A stretch of DNA of 21,176 nt from the NCBI GenBank assembly GCA_026398575.1, contig JAPLSP010000423.1, forward strand, positions 1 through 21,176. The letters are read 5' to 3'. This document shows, in pieces, positions 20,844-21,176 of the stretch. The translations under genes and the position numbers were made by a program. A model generated the notes under the pieces. It saw only the letters and a list, made by a program, of their open reading frames with translations. It searched no databases and was not told where the DNA came from. The first letter of the stretch is position 1; each line of letters begins with the position of its first letter. The DNA comes from Candidatus Sumerlaeota bacterium. GTDB taxonomy: Bacteria; Sumerlaeota; Sumerlaeia; JADFCT01.

Positions 20844-21176
20844 GAATCCGCTCCTCCTTTGGCGCGCGCGTCGCTTTGATCTCTGTGACCTTGTCCGGGT
20901 TGGTGCTCTTGGCGTTCGGAGCGACCGCGCTGGCATTGATTCGCCAAATGCGGCTGGATCGCCTCGATAGCGACATCAGAGCGCGCGTCCATCCAGCCCT
21001 TTCGCAGCCTTCCGACCCGAAGCGTTGGCCTGAACTGGAACGCGCACTGCTTTACAGCATCGGCGCCGGCCAACAAGGAACCGTCGTTCTGCTCGTCCGC
21101 GATCGCGCAGGCCAGGTTCAATGCCGATCCGACGAATGGCCCAAAGGACTTGACGCCGAATCGCTGCCGCTGCCCG
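20840..21176 (+). CDS. Sensor histidine kinase, N-terminal part (runs off the window)
   Basis: The ATG at 20840-20842 overlaps the regulator stop codon as ATGA, typical of a co-translated kinase. The frame stays open for 112 codons to the window edge. Residues 1-8 are basic (MRIRSSFG), followed by one membrane-spanning helix at about 9-35 (VALISVTLSGLVLLAFGA) and a hydrophilic, presumably periplasmic sensor segment from about 36 on. The HAMP, dimerisation (H-box) and ATPase domains would lie beyond the right edge. The kinase assignment rests on gene order, overlap and topology, since no catalytic motif is inside the window. Confidence 0.75.
   Translation, partial: MRIRSSFGARVALISVTLSGLVLLAFGATALALIRQMRLDRLDSDIRARVHPALSQPSDPKRWPELERALLYSIGAGQQGTVVLLVRDRAGQVQCRSDEWPKGLDAESLPLP

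Overview
The window looks like a piece of a GC-rich, Gram-negative-type bacterial chromosome or metagenome contig. Very large secreted multidomain proteins, formylglycine-generating-enzyme (FGE)-like and arylsulfotransferase-like modules, polysaccharide-degrading genes and single dockerin-like C-termini together suggest the Planctomycetota-Verrucomicrobiota-Lentisphaerae (PVC) group or a similar environmental phylum. That placement is inference; no rRNA or other marker gene is present. I saw no rRNA, tRNA, CRISPR array or recognisable transposase.

Left part (1-3735, all genes leftward). A decayed alginate-lyase (AlgL-like) fragment at 96-284 abuts a secreted family-28 glycoside hydrolase (274-1788). 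Identical 13-bp direct repeats flank the hydrolase gene, one of them inside the lyase remnant. A long near-perfect palindrome (1893-2006) separates it from an overlapping two-gene operon: an ABC/SMC-type AAA ATPase (2599-3735) and a small TOPRIM-like protein (2067-2606). That arrangement recalls OLD- or PARIS-type anti-phage modules. By eye the operon is less GC-rich than its surroundings.

Middle part (3934-19950, leftward). Three very large exported proteins are read one after another: a 1170-residue protein with two metallophosphoesterase modules (16438-19950), a 2746-residue mosaic (7973-16213), and a 1230-residue FGE/PEBP/arylsulfotransferase fusion (3934-7626). All three have signal peptides and similar purine-rich ribosome binding sites about 7 nt from the start codon. 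The two larger mosaics share FGE-like and arylsulfotransferase modules. The phosphoesterase and the giant share a homologous single-EF-hand dockerin-like C-terminus. Internal domain duplication has shaped both of those proteins.

Right edge (20154-21176, rightward). A CusR-like OmpR-family response regulator and the start of its sensor kinase are transcribed divergently from the phosphoesterase gene. The 203-bp gap between them holds a 10-bp-spaced direct repeat that could be a regulator site.

A working picture (inference) is a locus for cell-surface or extracellular proteins with sulfate-ester, phosphate-ester and polysaccharide themes, possibly under the adjacent two-component system, with a separate defence-like cassette beside it. 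The most unusual content is the domain architecture of the two FGE/arylsulfotransferase proteins, including one arylsulfotransferase propeller that has lost all three expected catalytic histidines.
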